Shown piece after piece: positions 7,621 to 15,460 of a DNA stretch of 34,143 nt (positions are counted from its first letter, which is position 1; each line of letters starts with the position of its first letter). This stretch comes from an uncultured Dorea sp. (lineage in GTDB: Bacteria > Bacillota > Clostridia > Lachnospirales > Lachnospiraceae): the NCBI GenBank assembly GCA_948602995.1, contig CAPEBR010000042.1, positions 1 through 34,143 on the forward strand, given 5' to 3'. Position numbers and translations under genes: made by a program. The notes below the pieces were generated by a model. It had not been told where the DNA came from. It did no database searches and saw nothing but the letters and a program-made list of their open reading frames with translations.

Positions 7621-8484
7621 GTGGCAGATATTCTTGAAGCAGTGAACATTCAGTGGCATCCGGGTTTTTATGGCGCGGCAGAATTGGAATTTCTATCAAA
7701 CAAAGGTGATCTTGAATTTCAGAGGGAATTTAATCTGAGCAAAGAACCCATCCGGATGGATCTGCTCATCATCAAGAAGCTTGCGGATGTTCAGATAGAG
7801 AATGAACTTGGACATATTTTTAAAAAATATAATGTCGCCGAATTTAAAAGTCCGGACGATGCCCTTTCCATAGACGACTATTACAAAACAGTGGGCTATG
7901 CCTGTTTGTATAAAGGATTAGGAGAAACCGTAGACCAGATTCCGGCGAACGAACTGACCATCTCCATCTTCCGGGAAAGCTATCCAAGGGAAATGTTTGA
8001 AGCGATGAAGAATCTGGGAATGGAGATAAAAGAGCGATATCCGGGAATATATTATATTAGTGGAAAGCAGGTGTTGTTTGATACTCAGATTGTGGTGACA
8101 AAACAGCTTGACAAAGAAACGCACCGGATATTGCGTATTCTATCAAAACATGTGAGGGAAGAGGATGTCCGGGCTTTTGTCGAAAAAGCTGTGCAGATGT
8201 CTGAACCAGGTGACAGAAACAATGTAGATGCCGTTTTGCAGGTAAGCGTTTCTGCGAATAAGGAGATTTATGAGGCGATCAGGAGGTGTGATAAAGTTAT
8301 GTGTGAAGCATTGAGAGAACTTATGAAGGAAGACTTTGAAAAGCAAGAACAGGAAACAAAGCAGGAAACATTACTCGAAACGATTAAAAATCTGATGGAT
8401 ACTACGAAATGGACAGCAGAACAGGTAATGGCGGCTATGAAAATTCCGGAAGCTGACAGGGGAAAGTATATTGCAAAATTATAA
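7621..8484 (+). CDS. Rpn-family PD-(D/E)XK nuclease / transposase-related protein
   Basis: A 287-aa protein starting at GTG 7621, with AGAGG about 9 nt upstream. The N-terminal half carries a PD-(D/E)XK-like core: D47 in 'PIRMDLLIIKK' and E74-x-K76 in 'YNVAEFKSPDDALSI'. The C-terminal half is helical and charged ('VREEDVRAFVEKAVQM', 'RELMKEDFEKQEQETK') and ends in a small predicted helix pair ('TAEQVMAAMKI'). This is the layout of Rpn (YhgA-like) proteins, which in E. coli are DNA endonucleases promoting RecA-independent recombination and, in some cases, anti-phage defence. Multiple copies per genome are common in Lachnospiraceae. An operator dyad overlies its promoter. The cellular role here is inferred from the family only. 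Confidence 0.8.
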   Translation: MADILEAVNIQWHPGFYGAAELEFLSNKGDLEFQREFNLSKEPIRMDLLIIKKLADVQIENELGHIFKKYNVAEFKSPDDALSIDDYYKTVGYACLYKGLGETVDQIPANELTISIFRESYPREMFEAMKNLGMEIKERYPGIYYISGKQVLFDTQIVVTKQLDKETHRILRILSKHVREEDVRAFVEKAVQMSEPGDRNNVDAVLQVSVSANKEIYEAIRRCDKVMCEALRELMKEDFEKQEQETKQETLLETIKNLMDTTKWTAEQVMAAMKIPEADRGKYIAKL

Positions 8485-8715
8485 AAAATATTATCTAAAA
8501 CTAACAGTAGACGAGAGATTGTAAGAATGTAAAGGGTGAAACAATTTTGCAATATAGATTGTTTTATCCTTTTAATTTATGAAAATCTGCAAATAAAATG
8601 TTAATACGTTATGAAAAAATATATTTTAGCAATAATACTTGGGTCGGTTGTGGTGTACAGACATTAGCCTGTTATAATTAGATAAATATACTATAAAATG
8701 CAGAGAGGTGGAAAA

Positions 8716-9704
8716 ATGGACAGTCAAGCCAGGAAAAAGTTTTGGAACACTTTATGCTCCTTAGATGGAATTGATGTAAAGCAGGATGAGCAGAAATTAG
8801 TGGATGCAATGCAGTATCCTCGATATCTGTATCGTTTTCGGCCTGTATCGTTTAGCTCTTTGGATGGGCTACAGAGTAATAAACTATACTTCTCAAGTGC
8901 GGACCACTATGATGATCCATTTGATTCGTTTTTGCATATCGACATTCCTCAAATTGAAAATGAAGTAGAAGCATTTTTTAATGCAAGAAAATCTTGGATA
9001 CCCTACTTGGATAAACTCTCAGATATGTTTGGCATCCCGAAGGATCAAGTGGATGCCTACTTTTCTTCTTTAGAGTTAGGGCCGTCCTCAAATATGGTTA
9101 TTGGCATTTTAGAACAAATTCAGCATCTCGTACAATCAGAGATGCAGTCCATCTGTTTCTGTGAATCTGAAGATGGTCTAAATGAGCAATTATGGCTCAA
9201 ATATGCTGAAAACCATAGTGGCTTTGTTCTGGAATATGATAGATAGATAATAATGCTTTTTTGTGTGGAAAACAGAAAATATGTGAGAACTGTCATGCAA
9301 AAGATTTCCGCTATCCGGTTTATCCCGTATACTACGCAACAGAAAAATATGATGCAACAATCTTTGCCCGGAATACTGCAATCGTGAAGGCAAGCGCATT
9401 TTATCCTAAACTTGTACAAGATATAATATTAGACGGAGTTCCGGCATCTCTATGGGAAAGGGAACGTATTGCATTAATCAAGAAAAAATGTCACGAGCAT
9501 GACGAAGAGTGGAGGATGATTTATCCTGGACCAGCTGGCGGTCGTCCCTATATTTGCTGGCGACCAAGCAGTGTGACATTGGGCTTGAAAATGTCATCGG
9601 AGAAGAAAAATTTAGTTTGCACATTGTCAAAAGTAGCAGGGATTCCACACATCTATGAATGCTATACAGAGAATGGTGAGTTAAAAAGGAAAATGTTTGG
9701 ATGA
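8716..9704 (+). pseudogene. DUF2971 gene broken at a GATA repeat
   Basis: Two adjoining frames encode one DUF2971-type protein of about 327 residues. The first part, from ATG 8716 (AGAGGTGG just upstream), contains 'RYLYRFRPVSFSSLDGL', 'LYFSSADHYDDPFDS' and 'ICFCESEDGLNEQLWLKYA', and stops at TAG 9244-9246 right after 'GFVLEYD'. The second part, in another frame from about 9246, continues 'DNNAFLCGKQKICENC' and includes 'HDEEWRMIYPG'. The break lies in three tandem GATA units (9238-9249). Deleting two units (8 bp) restores 'LEYDNNAFLCG', so slippage is the simplest cause. The function of DUF2971 is not established; such genes are often found in defence or mobile regions. The last codons overlap the start of the ABC membrane gene, showing an operon-like arrangement. 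Confidence 0.75.
9238..9249 (+). repeat. (GATA)3 tetranucleotide repeat causing the DUF2971 frameshift
   Basis: Three perfect GATA units inside the coding sequence. With three units the frame ends at TAG; with one unit the two halves of the protein are in frame. Confidence 0.8.
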
Positions 9705-10570
9705 GAGTATTGATAGTCGAATTGCAGCGAATATTTCAAAAAAATCCAAAAGGGATTCTGGCTGTTTTAGTGTTAGACATATTGGAAATCGCATTTTTAT
9801 CGTCAAATCCGCTTGTAATTGGGCAGTGTATTGATAGCTTCTTTGAGCATGACTATTTGTGGCTTTGTGTGCTGATAATTTTACAAGTGGCATTCATATT
9901 AGTTCATGTCACAAATAAGGTTTTCGATACTCGCGTTTATGAGAAAATCATAGAAGATAAGAGTAATACATATTACGAAAAGGCCATACGCACAAATACC
10001 AGCAACTCGAAAATCACTTCCAGACTTGATTTAGTTATACAAGTATCAAGTTTTTTTGACGGCTGTTTAGTCCAACTAATTGATATAACTGTTGGTACTC
10101 TATTTTCGTTAATGTATTTGTTCTGCATGACTGAATGGCCATTGTTTTTTGCTGTGCTTTTAACATCTATTTTAGTGCTTGCTTTTACCCAGCGATTTCG
10201 CAGGCAAATCATCAGAAATAAAAAGCAGTTACAAGATATTGATGAGGAAAAGGCAGATGTTATTTCAAGTAGGAAAAAAGCCCGTTATAGGATGTTTTCA
10301 AAAAGAAATCGGAATTTGAGAATATTACATTCTGATTTAGACGCTAAATTATACCTTGTAATTGATGTAATGCAAGCTGGGCTTCTGATTTTTGCAATCA
10401 TATACTTGTTTCGTGGTGGAAGTTACAGTAGTGGACAAGTATTTTCAATTGTTACTTATGTCATTATGCTAAACGAAAACATTTGTGCATTCAATGAAAA
10501 CATCATAGAAATTGCAGAGTTAATAGATTCTGTCATCCGATTAAATCCCGAAACCGATGAGATGCCATGA
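9701..10570 (+). CDS. ABC six-transmembrane domain protein without ATPase domain
   Basis: A 289-aa protein whose ATG 9701 overlaps the TGA of the DUF2971 gene (ATGA), implying translational coupling. It shows the exporter-type six-helix membrane domain: hydrophobic stretches near residues 18-35 and 50-70, a conserved-looking 'RLDLVIQVSSFFDGCLVQLI', a pair near 130-165, and two near 220-262 ('AGLLIFAIIYLFRGG' and 'GQVFSIVTYVIML'). There is no Walker A, signature or Walker B and the protein ends after the last helix, so no nucleotide-binding domain is present. This fits the ABC_membrane_3-type stand-alone six-TM proteins. Base composition is AT-rich compared with the surrounding cluster, pointing to recent transfer. 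A separate ATPase partner was not seen in the window. Confidence 0.75.
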   Translation: MRVLIVELQRIFQKNPKGILAVLVLDILEIAFLSSNPLVIGQCIDSFFEHDYLWLCVLIILQVAFILVHVTNKVFDTRVYEKIIEDKSNTYYEKAIRTNTSNSKITSRLDLVIQVSSFFDGCLVQLIDITVGTLFSLMYLFCMTEWPLFFAVLLTSILVLAFTQRFRRQIIRNKKQLQDIDEEKADVISSRKKARYRMFSKRNRNLRILHSDLDAKLYLVIDVMQAGLLIFAIIYLFRGGSYSSGQVFSIVTYVIMLNENICAFNENIIEIAELIDSVIRLNPETDEMP

Positions 10571-10572
10571 TT

Positions 10573-10824
10573 TTATAGCAAGTGCTACTCTATCCTGAAA
10601 GATAAACACCAAACGTCCATTGTGGAAGAATGTGGTTTCTCAACCACCGCCAGCCAAAGTCCATCGTCAAATTCGGTGATGGCTTCGGTGCGCTCAGAAA
10701 ATTCAAACATGAGCATGCCGATAGCGTTTTTTTGGGTCAGCTGCTGGGACTTCTTTTTCTGAAGTGTAGCTAACTTGGTTTTCTCCGTATTGTAGCGAGT
10801 CACATAGCCATTATAGCGTGTGGA
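10573..10824 (-). pseudogene. C-terminal remnant of a large serine recombinase
   Basis: The reverse strand encodes the coiled-coil and C-terminal strand region of recombinases of the TnpX/large serine family: 'RYNGYVTRYNTEKTKLATLQ', then 'EFSERTEAITEFDDGLWLAV'. After 'VVEK' (near 10635) the frame shifts, and the adjacent frame continues with 'FHNGRLVFIFQD', the typical last strand. There is no catalytic N-terminal domain and no proper stop, so this is a decayed fragment. It marks an old integration or excision point for the surrounding mobile DNA. Confidence 0.7.
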
Positions 10825-10975
10825 GCCTTGTATACTCCGGGCATTCTCCTAGATGCGTATCGCTGGAGCAACTTAGTCACCGACTTGATTTCCTGACGGA
10901 TTTATTTGAGAGGAATGGAGGCTTAATTTCGATGTTGGGAGTACCAGTAATTATGAGTTGAAAAGAGGTAATCAA

Positions 10976-11593
10976 ATGAAAAACCCATGGGAAGATATTT
11001 CTTTAGCTGATTATGAAAATCATATGCAGCTTGGTTCTGTTATGCAGCTGCAGGCTATGAATCAAATGATGAAAGGCCAGTTTGACACTTATCCCATTTC
11101 CAGTGTAATGATACTAGGCGTCGCAGGAGGTAACGGACTTGATCATATCCAAAAAGGAAAATTTGGGAGGGTATACGGAGTAGATGTCAATTCCTCTTAT
11201 TTGAAGGAAGTTATTCAAAGATATCCGGATTTAGAGGGAGTTCTGGAATGCCTGTGTATCGATTTGCTCAATGAAACTGATAAGCTGCCAGAGGCAGATA
11301 TGGTTATTGCCAATCTGCTGGTCGAGTATATTGGCTACGATTGTTTTCAGAAAACAATCCGGCATGTGGATCCGAAATATGTTTCATGCATTATTCAAAT
11401 CAACATTGAAGATACTTGGGTGTCAGATTCGCCGTATCTGCATGTGTTTGACGGGTTGGAACAAGTACATCATCAAATGGAAAAACAGGAATTAGAGAAA
11501 GTAATGCTTGAAATTAATTATCATGTCATCAGAACTTTGGAACATATGTTGCCTAATGGGAAAAAATTAGTACAGATAGATTTTGAGAGATAA
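10976..11593 (+). CDS. Class I SAM-dependent methyltransferase
   Basis: A 205-aa protein. I chose ATG 10976, behind AGAGGT, rather than the TTG at 10958. Motif I is 'MILGVAGGNGLDHI' (residues 46-57), followed by the acidic strand end 'VYGVDVN' (D70) that binds the SAM ribose, and 'EADMVIANLLVEYIG' as the motif IV region. The substrate cannot be deduced: 'ANLL' is not a standard NPPY or DPPY DNA-methylase motif, and the family contains many small-molecule enzymes. It sits alone on the plus strand after the recombinase remnant, in AT-rich DNA, probably as cargo. Confidence 0.85.
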   Translation: MKNPWEDISLADYENHMQLGSVMQLQAMNQMMKGQFDTYPISSVMILGVAGGNGLDHIQKGKFGRVYGVDVNSSYLKEVIQRYPDLEGVLECLCIDLLNETDKLPEADMVIANLLVEYIGYDCFQKTIRHVDPKYVSCIIQINIEDTWVSDSPYLHVFDGLEQVHHQMEKQELEKVMLEINYHVIRTLEHMLPNGKKLVQIDFER

Positions 11594-11685
11594 CGTATTT
11601 TTATTCTGATAAATGTTGATTTTAGGGAATTTGAAGTAAATATAAAAACGATAGCATTCAATCTGGATACGAAATATGGTGTGAA

Positions 11686-11710
11686 AGGTAGGTGAACTAA
11701 TCACCTACCT
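11686..11710. terminator. Perfect 9-bp hairpin after the methyltransferase
   Basis: AGGTAGGTG and CACCTACCT flank a 7-nt loop. The T-rich stretch (AAATTTTT) starts only about 10 nt later, so it is a weak candidate terminator for the methyltransferase gene. Confidence 0.4.
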
Positions 11711-11817
11711 AATCGATTAAATTTTTAGTGTTGGTTATTGCGTTTTGGCTATATAGAGATACTGTGTTTAAAGCACTACCGATTGAACAGACACATATGT
11801 TTACTGACACCAATTTT

Positions 11818-11997
11818 TTAAATGTCGTCTGTCCGCAATATTTTTTTACTTAATCCAACTATAAATTCATGAGAAAGGGACGGAATCGACTTGGCTACAA
11901 TATCGACAGGTATGCCATTTTTTAAACAATTTGAAGCCATCTGAATCTCAATCTGTTTCACTTTCTCTGCAACATAATCTTCTACAGTTTGGCACAT
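11818..11997 (-). CDS. 59-aa protein resembling the C-terminal tail of Rpn/transposase-like proteins
   Basis: From ATG 11997, with GGAG 9 nt upstream, to TAA 11818. The peptide begins MCQTVEDYVAEKVKQIEIQM and ends 'GLSKKILRTDDI'. The pattern 'MC-x2-[VL]E-[DE]' followed by a helical stretch, 'KNGIPVDIVAKS' and 'IPSLS' is like the tail found at the C-terminus of many Lachnospiraceae Rpn-family proteins. The good ribosome binding site argues for a real small gene; a truncated remnant is the alternative. It is not in the same frame or strand as the Rpn gene at 7621. Confidence 0.5.
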   Translation of the reverse strand: MCQTVEDYVAEKVKQIEIQMASNCLKNGIPVDIVAKSIPSLSHEFIVGLSKKILRTDDI

Positions 11998-12074
11998 AAT
12001 AGATGCTCCGTTCTTAATATATAATTGCTTCCGTATCTAGTATACCATGAATTAATGGATACACAACGTAAATT

Positions 12075-12527
12075 TTAATTAGCCGACGCATTCTTATCAT
12101 TTTGTGTAATCACAGACAGTTCCTCATATCCGAGCAGATCGACAGAAGAATAATTCTTATAACCAGTATCAGGTATAGTAGACTGTCGGAGGTAGAGCCG
12201 ATAGTGATGTCCGGGAAGCAGCTCGCTATACTTATCCAATGTAAGTCTGTATTCTCTTTGGGTTTCATCTACAAGTACAATCTGGCTTTCTTTTTTGAAA
12301 GGCATGGATGTCTGCCTGATACAAGTTCCGGATAATACCCGATAAGCTTCATTGTGGATCAAACGATAGAAACTACAGGTACGGATCAGGCTGCAGAGTC
12401 CTATGAGAAGGCTCAGCGTGATAAAAATATCATCCTTGGAATGGATGCCGTAAACACATCCAACCAATACGAAGAAAAAGCCGACTGCCGCCTGGACAAT
12501 CAGCTTTGTAAATAATGGTTTTGGCAT
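12075..12527 (-). CDS. Small membrane protein of unknown function
   Basis: 150 aa from ATG 12527, which follows GAAAGGAG; the longer frame upstream is out of register with the preceding gene and is not used. Two hydrophobic segments ('LIVQAAVGFFFVLVGCVYGI' and 'IFITLSLLIGLCSLI') are followed by a soluble C-terminal domain of about 95 residues with beta-like 'SQIVLVDETQREYRLTLDKY' and 'HHYRLYLRQS'. No family recognised. It is the last gene of the four-gene operon headed by the DUF3268 protein, 10 bp after the 228-aa gene. Confidence 0.75.
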   Translation of the reverse strand: MPKPLFTKLIVQAAVGFFFVLVGCVYGIHSKDDIFITLSLLIGLCSLIRTCSFYRLIHNEAYRVLSGTCIRQTSMPFKKESQIVLVDETQREYRLTLDKYSELLPGHHYRLYLRQSTIPDTGYKNYSSVDLLGYEELSVITQNDKNASAN

Positions 12528-12537
12528 AGTTCTCCTT

Positions 12538-13224
12538 TCAAAACTGCTGGAATGAAATCTGTTTGTTGAGATACAGGTTCCCGACTGCCTGCAGTACCGG
12601 GTACTGGATATGGAGAAGTTGTGCCTCATCCGCCAGTGATTCGTAGGTCGCATCCGTATCCTCATAAAGCAGGTTCCAGACTTCCTTTGGACTTTTAGCT
12701 GTTGATCCCTGTTCTACACAGGCGAGCAGTTCTGCTGTGGTAAGATCCGTTGCTTTGGTAAGTTCCAGGACAACCTCTTCCATTGGCTCACATTTTTCTT
12801 TCTTCAGATAGCGGCCGAAATCACTGATCTTTATTTTTCCCTCCAGATAGAGCTGGATACAGGTGAAGAGCCGTACCGAAAAACGGTCAGTAACCGGCTG
12901 GATATGTAGCTTCCCAAGGAGCCGATACAGGGCATCCACTCCGGTCAGCCCGTCTCCTTTTACAATCAGCCCGCGAAGGAGCAGGCGATTTAAGTAGTGG
13001 GAGAAGGAAAGTCCTTTCGGCCGTCCGGAGTCTTCAAGCCGTGACGCATAAGCTTTTTCCAGTTCATAAATCTGCAGGATCTGGAACGCAAGGCAGCTCC
13101 AGAGTACAAGTTCATGCTCGGATAATCCATATTCCTGCCTGTTATTGATGACTACCGGGACTGGATTTCCCATCTCATCCCTTTTGATTTTCAAGCTTCC
13201 GATTGCGGTGTATAATGTCAGCAT
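12538..13224 (-). CDS. Unrecognised 228-aa protein of the sigma-factor operon
   Basis: ATG 13224 follows a strong AGGAGGT. It is a soluble, mostly helical protein. The middle contains 'LSFSHYLNRLLLRGLIVKG', and a wing-like 'GKLHIQPVTDRFSVRLF' follows, which could be a winged-helix region; the C-terminus is helical. I recognise no family. It lies between the sigma-factor gene (39 bp upstream) and the membrane protein (10 bp downstream), all on one strand, so a shared job with the sigma factor, for example control of its activity, is conceivable but unproven. Confidence 0.75.
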   Translation of the reverse strand: MLTLYTAIGSLKIKRDEMGNPVPVVINNRQEYGLSEHELVLWSCLAFQILQIYELEKAYASRLEDSGRPKGLSFSHYLNRLLLRGLIVKGDGLTGVDALYRLLGKLHIQPVTDRFSVRLFTCIQLYLEGKIKISDFGRYLKKEKCEPMEEVVLELTKATDLTTAELLACVEQGSTAKSPKEVWNLLYEDTDATYESLADEAQLLHIQYPVLQAVGNLYLNKQISFQQF

Positions 13225-13263
13225 AATAAGTACCTCCTCTTTTTCATGTATTTTCCTTTGGAA

Positions 13264-13848
13264 TTATGCCAAGAGAGCATATAATTCCTGATCCTGTCTC
13301 AACTGCTTCCTTGCTTTGCTCTGCCATGCCCGGACATGGTTGGACGGAACGCCGTAAATTTTTGCCACCTCCGCACTGGTGTATCCGCTTTGCTGGAGAC
13401 GGAGTGAGGTAATCCCCTTTTTCAAGTGATTACTGCCTGTACATTCCAGTCTCTTCAGGTAAGAGGCGGATTCCTTTGACAGTACCGCCTGTTCCGGAGT
13501 CAGTGTCTCTGTTTTCTGAAACATAAATTCCGGTTCATAGGTGCTGCCATCCTCAGCAGTAAGTAGTGCATCTAGTGAGCAGAAAGCATTTTTCCGTTTT
13601 CCATAGTCTCTCCAGTAATCGTAAATCGCATTTCGGATTGCTGCCCTCGCATAAGGCGGGAAGGGCTGCGTGGGGCTGTATTTCATGGCGGCATTGCACA
13701 GGGCAAGGTATCCGGTCTGTGTCAGCTCGTCAAATTCATCCTGTGACAGATGAGAAAAACTTCTGGTAAGCGCCCGCACCATCCGGGGAACGAGGCTTAA
13801 ATGAGCGGTTACAAGCTGTTTTTGTTCATAATTCATGATTTTCTCCAT
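13264..13848 (-). CDS. Sigma-70 family RNA polymerase sigma factor (mobile-element type)
   Basis: 194 aa from ATG 13848, with AAAGGAGGG upstream. Region 2 runs from 'LSQDEFDELTQTGYLALCNA' through 'PFPPYARAAIRNAIYDYWRD', matching the core-binding and -10-recognition helices. Region 4 is 'GITSLRLQQSGYTSAEVA', 'KIYGVPSNHVRAWQSKARKQ', an HTH for the -35 element. Region 3 is short. No anti-sigma gene of ECF type follows. Such factors are frequent in Clostridia integrative elements and probably direct transcription of element genes. It is preceded by the zinc-finger gene (12-bp gap), so both should be co-expressed. Confidence 0.85.
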   Translation of the reverse strand: MEKIMNYEQKQLVTAHLSLVPRMVRALTRSFSHLSQDEFDELTQTGYLALCNAAMKYSPTQPFPPYARAAIRNAIYDYWRDYGKRKNAFCSLDALLTAEDGSTYEPEFMFQKTETLTPEQAVLSKESASYLKRLECTGSNHLKKGITSLRLQQSGYTSAEVAKIYGVPSNHVRAWQSKARKQLRQDQELYALLA

Positions 13849-13860
13849 GGTATCCCTCCT

Positions 13861-14271
13861 TTATCCGGCCATACCAAGCGGTATGTGGTTATTCTGCAGA
13901 ACTTTGGAAGCTTCCTGTATCAGCTGGTCGCACATATAGTCGCTGAAATTCCCGATATGTGCCTGACGGGTCTGCAGGCAAAATTTATCGCCAATCCACC
14001 GGTAAGCCTCCTGGCGGCTGAAGATTCCCTTTCTCCAGAGCTGGTCGAAAATTTGATGGGCCTGGATGCGTTTCTTACGGAGTGTGCGGTTCGCCAGGGA
14101 GCCTTTCGGCAGGGATGTTCCCTGATGGACTCCTACATAGGAATCACAGGCCGGATAGTGGCTGCATACATAGACCTTTCCCCCGGATGAGTTCTGGCCA
14201 TACACATAGGAAGCATCTTTTAATATTGCAGGACTGCCGCAGTAGGGGCAGCGTATTGTTTGTTTTTTCAT
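13861..14271 (-). CDS. DUF3268-type zinc-finger protein
   Basis: 136 aa, ATG 14271 behind AGAGGTG. Residues 8-42 form a zinc ribbon: C8-P-Y-C11 and C36-S-H-Y-P-A-C42, followed by 'DSYVGVHQGTSLPKGSLANR', the conserved core of DUF3268 proteins. The remainder is helical ('RIQAHQIFDQLWRKG', 'SRQEAYRWIGDKF'). Proteins of this type accompany conjugative and phage elements in Firmicutes; a nucleic-acid-binding role is likely, but no activity is established. It is the first gene of the sigma-factor operon, downstream of a -10 box and two 22-bp direct repeats. Confidence 0.85.
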   Translation of the reverse strand: MKKQTIRCPYCGSPAILKDASYVYGQNSSGGKVYVCSHYPACDSYVGVHQGTSLPKGSLANRTLRKKRIQAHQIFDQLWRKGIFSRQEAYRWIGDKFCLQTRQAHIGNFSDYMCDQLIQEASKVLQNNHIPLGMAG

Positions 14272-14284
14272 AAATGTTCACCTC

Positions 14285-14348
14285 TCTTACGTTTTGTATA
14301 TGTATAAAATACTTAGAAATAATAATTCTTACGTTTTGTATACGTATA
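14285..14348 (-). repeat. Two 22-bp direct repeats in the leader of the zinc-finger/sigma operon
   Basis: Plus-strand TCTTACGTTTTGTATATGTA (then TA) at 14285-14306 and the same with one change (TATAC for TATAT) at 14327-14348. Start-to-start spacing is 42 bp, four helical turns. The second copy touches the -10 box TATAAT (reverse strand, 14353-14348), so a repressor bound there would block the promoter. Confidence 0.75.
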
Positions 14349-14353
14349 TTATA
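14348..14353 (-). promoter_or_regulatory. -10 box of the zinc-finger/sigma operon
   Basis: Reverse-strand consensus TATAAT, about 75 bp before the DUF3268 start. No good -35 lies 16-18 bp upstream, which may mean activator or special-sigma dependence. It abuts the direct repeats. Confidence 0.5.
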
Positions 14354-14402
14354 AGTAAATAGACAAGGGATTCCTATAAGTCAAGAGCAAAAACAGGTGC
14401 CA

Positions 14403-14510
14403 ATTTGGGACTTTTCCCAATTTCCTCCAGTTAATACGTTAATGTAATAAAGTAGAAGAATAAGCACTGAAAAATTGTGCTGATGCAGAACCTTCCAATG
14501 CTTATTCAAA
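14403..14510. other. Gene-free junction with two inverted repeats
   Basis: Between the mobile-like genes and purO (14272-14732) no gene is seen. Besides the 22-bp repeats it holds TTGGGA-cttt-TCCCAA (14405-14420) and the perfect 9-bp inverted repeat GAATAAGCA/TGCTTATTC (14458-14466 and 14499-14507), which encloses a shorter GCAC/GTGC stem. This could be a terminator remnant or an element end; no matching repeat was found at another boundary. Confidence 0.4.
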
Positions 14511-14732
14511 ATGTCTTTATATGTTATTATCTTGGGGAAGAAAGTCCTGGCAGAGTTCTGCCTTTATAAACTTCATATTCTTCCTTGTCTGAAAATTCAT
14601 CTTGCTAAAAAATTTTGCTGTCCGCTATCATACTTCCGGATAAAATATTGCCTGAATCAGTGGAAACAGGCCGCTGTCCGTAAATCTCGGATAGTTGACT
14701 GCGGTAAAGATAAAATTAAAGGAGAAGTATTC

Positions 14733-15446
14733 ATGGAAATGTTGAATCTTGAGAAGGAACTACAGGAGAATTCTTATCCGGGCCGCGGCATCATAATCGG
14801 AAAGAGTGCGGACGGAAAAAGTGCAGTGACAGCCTATTTTATTATGGGAAGAAGCGAGAACAGCCGCAACCGTATATTTGTAGAGGACGGCGAAGGAATT
14901 CGGACGCAGGCCTTTGATCCGGCGAAGCTTAAGGATCCGAGCCTGATCATCTATGCGCCGGTCCGTGTGCTCGGCAATAAGACGATCGTAACCAACGGCG
15001 ACCAGACGGATACGATTTATGAGGGAATGGATAAGCAGCTCACCTTCGAACAGTCCTTAAGAAGCAGGGAATTTGAGCCGGACGGACCGAATTATACTCC
15101 AAGAATTTCCGGAATCATGCATATTGAAAACGGAACCTATAATTATGCAATGTCCATTTTAAAGAGCAATAACGGAAGGCCGGAAGGCTGCAGCCGCTAT
15201 ACATTTGCATATGAGAACCCGGCGGCCGGAGAGGGACATTTCATACATACATACAAATGTGACGGAAATCCGCTTCCAAGCTTTGAGGGCGAGCCGAAGC
15301 TTGTGTCTGTTCCGGACGACATGGATGCTTTTGCAGATACATTGTGGAACAGCCTGAATGAGGACAATAAGGTTTCACTTTTTGTACGTTATATCAACAT
15401 CGCAGACGGAACCTATAAGACAAGGATTGTAAATAAGAATCGGTAG
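14733..15446 (+). CDS. purO: IMP cyclohydrolase, PurO type
   Basis: 237 aa from ATG 14733 with AAAGGAG upstream; the open frame before it lacks a start signal. It belongs to the PurO-like IMP cyclohydrolases, which close the ring of FAICAR to IMP in the last step of de novo purine synthesis. Matching stretches are 'SYPGRGIIIGKSADGKSAV', 'AYFIMGRSENSRNRIF', 'DPSLIIYAPVRVLG', 'NYTPRISGIM' and 'RYTFAYENPAAGEGHFIHTY'. PurO was first known from archaea, where it replaces the PurH N-terminal domain. Many Lachnospiraceae carry it together with a stand-alone AICAR transformylase, as here, 14 bp downstream. The pair together does what bifunctional PurH does. Confidence 0.9.
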   Translation: MEMLNLEKELQENSYPGRGIIIGKSADGKSAVTAYFIMGRSENSRNRIFVEDGEGIRTQAFDPAKLKDPSLIIYAPVRVLGNKTIVTNGDQTDTIYEGMDKQLTFEQSLRSREFEPDGPNYTPRISGIMHIENGTYNYAMSILKSNNGRPEGCSRYTFAYENPAAGEGHFIHTYKCDGNPLPSFEGEPKLVSVPDDMDAFADTLWNSLNEDNKVSLFVRYINIADGTYKTRIVNKNR

Positions 15447-15460
15447 GAGGAGTATGTAAG

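Noticed and set aside
14357..14364. AAATAGAC near the zinc-finger/sigma promoter as a further LytTR box
   Set aside because: The position 21 bp away has no matching partner and there is no aligned -35 box.
14511..14732. N-terminal extension of PurO from the upstream open frame
   Set aside because: The extension lacks a ribosome binding site and PurO homology begins at the ATG 14733 that follows AAAGGAG.
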